Of a stretch of DNA of 7,821 bases, positions 5,965-7,821 are shown in pieces. How positions within the stretch are numbered: position 1 is the first letter of the stretch; every line of letters begins with the position of its first letter. The stretch covers positions 1-7,821 of the forward strand of contig JAIRKN010000247.1 in the NCBI GenBank assembly GCA_031260095.1. Direction: 5' to 3'. The translations under genes were made by a program, and so were the position numbers. Source of the stretch: Tannerella sp. (GTDB taxonomy: Bacteria; Bacteroidota; Bacteroidia; Bacteroidales; Tannerellaceae). Below the pieces are notes generated by a model. It ran no database searches. It saw only the letters and a list, made by a program, of their open reading frames with translations, and was not told the DNA's origin.

Positions 5965-5984
5965 ATAAGAATCAATCTTCTTAT
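5965..5984 (-). other. Second hairpin between the rpsA stop and its terminator
   Basis: ATAAGAA (5965-5971) and TTCTTAT (5978-5984) are exact reverse complements with a 6-base loop, starting 6 bases after the rpsA stop. It has no T run, so it is more likely a 3'-end RNA stability element than a terminator, or chance given its A/T richness. Confidence 0.4.
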
Positions 5985-5990
5985 TTCAAC

Positions 5991-7775
5991 TTATTCGGTT
6001 GTTCCGCCGTCCATTTTTTCTTTCAGGGCAGCCAGTTCTTCGATGTCACCCAATGTAGTTTTTTCCATTGTGGGTGTTACTATTGATTCTTTCCTGGAAC
6101 CTTTTCCTTTTCCTTCGCTTTCTTTCTTCGCGGCTTTTTGCTCATCTTCGAAGATGCGGCTGTGAGAAAGGATGATACGACGGGCCTCCCTGTTAAATTC
6201 GATCACCTTGAACTGAAGTTTTTCATCCGGCTTAGCCTGTGAACCGTCTTCTTTCACTAAGTGTTTCGGGGTAGCAAACCCTTCCACGCCGTAAGGCAAC
6301 GAAATCACGGCTCCCTTGTCCATCATTTCAATGATCGTACCGTCATGTATCGAACCGATTGTGAATACGCTTTCGAATACATCCCACGGGTTTTCTTCGA
6401 GTTGTTTGTGACCCAGGCTCAAGCGACGGTTTTCTTTGTCGATATCAAGCACCTGAACGTCGATTTCAGCGCCGATGGAAGTAAATTCGCTCGGATGTTT
6501 AATTTTCTTCGTCCATGAAAGGTCTGAAATATGGATCAGTCCGTCCACGCCTTCTTCGATTTCTACAAATACACCGAAGTTCGTGAAGTTACAAACTTTC
6601 GCTTTGTGTTTGGAGCCGACCGGGAAGCGTTCTTCGATATTTTCCCATGGATCCGGTTTGAGCTGTTTGATACTCAGGGACATTTTACGTTCGTCGCGGT
6701 CTAATGTCAGGATAACGGTTTCCACATCGTCGTCTACTTTCATAAAATCCTGTGCGCTACGCAAGTGTTGTGTCCAGCTCATTTCCGATACGTGGATCAA
6801 TCCTTCCACACCCGGAGCTATTTCAACGAATGCGCCATAATCAGCCATCACCACAACTTTTCCTTTCACTTTATCGCCCACCTTAAGATCCGCATCAAGT
6901 GCATCCCATGGATGAGGAGTAAGCTGTTTAAGACCTAATGCAATACGTTTCTTTTCATCGTCAAAGTCGAGGATCACCACATTTACTTTCTGGTCAAACT
7001 GAACGATTTCTTCCGGATGTGAAACACGTCCCCATGAAAGGTCCGTGATATGGATCAACCCGTCTACGCCGCCCAAGTCGACGAATACCCCGTAGGAAGT
7101 GATGTTTTTAACGGTTCCTTCCAGCACCTGTCCTTTTTCGAGTTTGGAGATGATTTCTTTCTTCTGCTGTTCCAATTCGGCTTCGATAAGCGCTTTGTGG
7201 GACACAACGACATTTTTGAAATCCTGATTGATTTTTACAATCTTAAATTCCATTGTTTTGCCTACAAACACATCATAGTCGCGGATTGGTTTCACGTCAA
7301 TTTGCGAACCCGGTAAGAATGCTTCAATACCGAATACATCTACGATCATACCCCCTTTTGTGCGGCATTTTACAAACCCTTTGATAACTTCGTCTTTGTC
7401 GAGCGCTTCGTTTACGCGATCCCACGAACGCGAAATACGCGCTTTCTTGTGTGAAAGGATCAGTTGCCCTTTTTTATCCTCTTGATTCTCAATATAAACC
7501 TCTACCTGATCACCCACTTTCAAATCAAGGTCATAACGAAATTCCGACATGGGCACGACGCCATCTGATTTGAACCCGATATTCACAACCACTTCGCGCT
7601 TGTTCATAGCGGTTACTGTTCCACTAACGACTTCTTTGTCCTTCACCGTGTTTAAAGTTTCATCGTAGGTTTTGGTTAATTCCTCTATGTTTTTGTCTTC
7701 CACAGGGGTTTCACCTTTTTCGTAAGATTCCCAGTTGAAATCTTCGTTGGGAACAATGTTTTTTAAATTTTCCAT
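5991..7775 (-). CDS. rpsA: 30S ribosomal protein S1, six S1 domains
   Basis: The 594-residue product carries six tandem S1 (OB-fold) RNA-binding domains at about 47-111, 128-195, 214-284, 299-371, 386-459 and 474-540, with the family pattern VDGLIHITDLSW / VEGLIHVSEMSW / VDGLIHISDLSW in domains 3 to 5. Protein S1 sits on the 30S subunit and holds and unfolds mRNA during initiation. The lysine/glutamate-rich tail (about 545-590) is probably disordered. I place the start at 7775: MENLKNIVPNEDFNWE is the N-terminus expected for Bacteroides-type S1, and the frame's upstream ATG at 7814 would add 13 residues that look like translated leader. The chosen ATG follows the A-rich leader AACAATTAAA, without Shine-Dalgarno. 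The gene is followed by a strong terminator and is separate from the downstream genes. Confidence 0.96.
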   Translation of the reverse strand: MENLKNIVPNEDFNWESYEKGETPVEDKNIEELTKTYDETLNTVKDKEVVSGTVTAMNKREVVVNIGFKSDGVVPMSEFRYDLDLKVGDQVEVYIENQEDKKGQLILSHKKARISRSWDRVNEALDKDEVIKGFVKCRTKGGMIVDVFGIEAFLPGSQIDVKPIRDYDVFVGKTMEFKIVKINQDFKNVVVSHKALIEAELEQQKKEIISKLEKGQVLEGTVKNITSYGVFVDLGGVDGLIHITDLSWGRVSHPEEIVQFDQKVNVVILDFDDEKKRIALGLKQLTPHPWDALDADLKVGDKVKGKVVVMADYGAFVEIAPGVEGLIHVSEMSWTQHLRSAQDFMKVDDDVETVILTLDRDERKMSLSIKQLKPDPWENIEERFPVGSKHKAKVCNFTNFGVFVEIEEGVDGLIHISDLSWTKKIKHPSEFTSIGAEIDVQVLDIDKENRRLSLGHKQLEENPWDVFESVFTIGSIHDGTIIEMMDKGAVISLPYGVEGFATPKHLVKEDGSQAKPDEKLQFKVIEFNREARRIILSHSRIFEDEQKAAKKESEGKGKGSRKESIVTPTMEKTTLGDIEELAALKEKMDGGTTE

Positions 7776-7821
7776 TTTAATTGTTAATACTCTTTTTACT
7801 AATAAGTTAGACAATATGTTA
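7776..7821 (-). other. rpsA 5' leader (partial)
   Basis: The last 46 bases of the window are A/T-rich upstream sequence of rpsA. No TTTG-N19-TAnnTTTG promoter is complete within it, so the promoter must lie mostly or fully outside the window. Confidence 0.5.

Noticed and set aside
7776..7814. Start of rpsA at the upstream ATG (7814)
   Set aside because: The extra 13 residues resemble translated leader, and the second Met begins the N-terminus expected for Bacteroides-type S1.

Overview
The window looks like chromosomal DNA of a Bacteroidales bacterium (Bacteroides/Parabacteroides type). Evidence: two promoters fit the Bacteroidetes pattern TTTG/TTG-N19-TAnnTTTG; start codons follow A/T-rich leaders without a clear Shine-Dalgarno sequence; the ribosomal protein S1 begins MENLKNIVPNEDFNW, as I recall for Bacteroides-type S1; and the LacI regulator and KDG-kinase-type PfkB protein are of the kind common in that group. 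The genus is inference.

Layout. Positions 1-120 (+) hold the last 39 codons of acetate kinase (ackA). Everything else with good coding support is on the minus strand, so it is read from right to left: rpsA (7775-5991) with its own strong terminator; a small polytopic membrane protein (5677-5051) with a textbook promoter; then a sugar-acid locus. That locus begins with a LacI-type regulator (4944-3889), followed 12 bp later by an SDR dehydrogenase of the D-mannonate oxidoreductase type (3876-3064). After a 267-bp gap full of inverted repeats come a KDG-kinase-like PfkB sugar kinase (2796-1720) and, 30 bp on, a LarA-superfamily nickel-pincer hydroxyacid racemase/epimerase (1689-424). The 303 bp between this last gene and ackA contain a terminator-like hairpin and an open frame that may be a gene relic.

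How the genes may work together. LarA-superfamily enzymes invert the alpha-hydroxyl carbon of hydroxyacids, and some characterised members are D-gluconate 2-epimerases (gluconate to mannonate). The neighbouring SDR resembles enzymes that interconvert D-mannonate and D-fructuronate, and the kinase resembles KDG kinase. The most economical reading is a locus feeding a hexonate, perhaps gluconate, into the mannonate/fructuronate/KDG pathway, or a related route with a changed kinase substrate. No dehydratase, aldolase, transporter or NPN-cofactor genes (larB/C/E) are in the window. The regulator's promoter carries a perfect 12-bp palindrome, GTGTGCGCACAC, across the predicted transcription start, which suggests autoregulation.

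Most notable items: the proposed LarA-like epimerase + SDR + kinase pathway, the altered substrate motif in the kinase, the inverted-repeat-rich gap in the middle of the locus, and the operator/promoter overlap.
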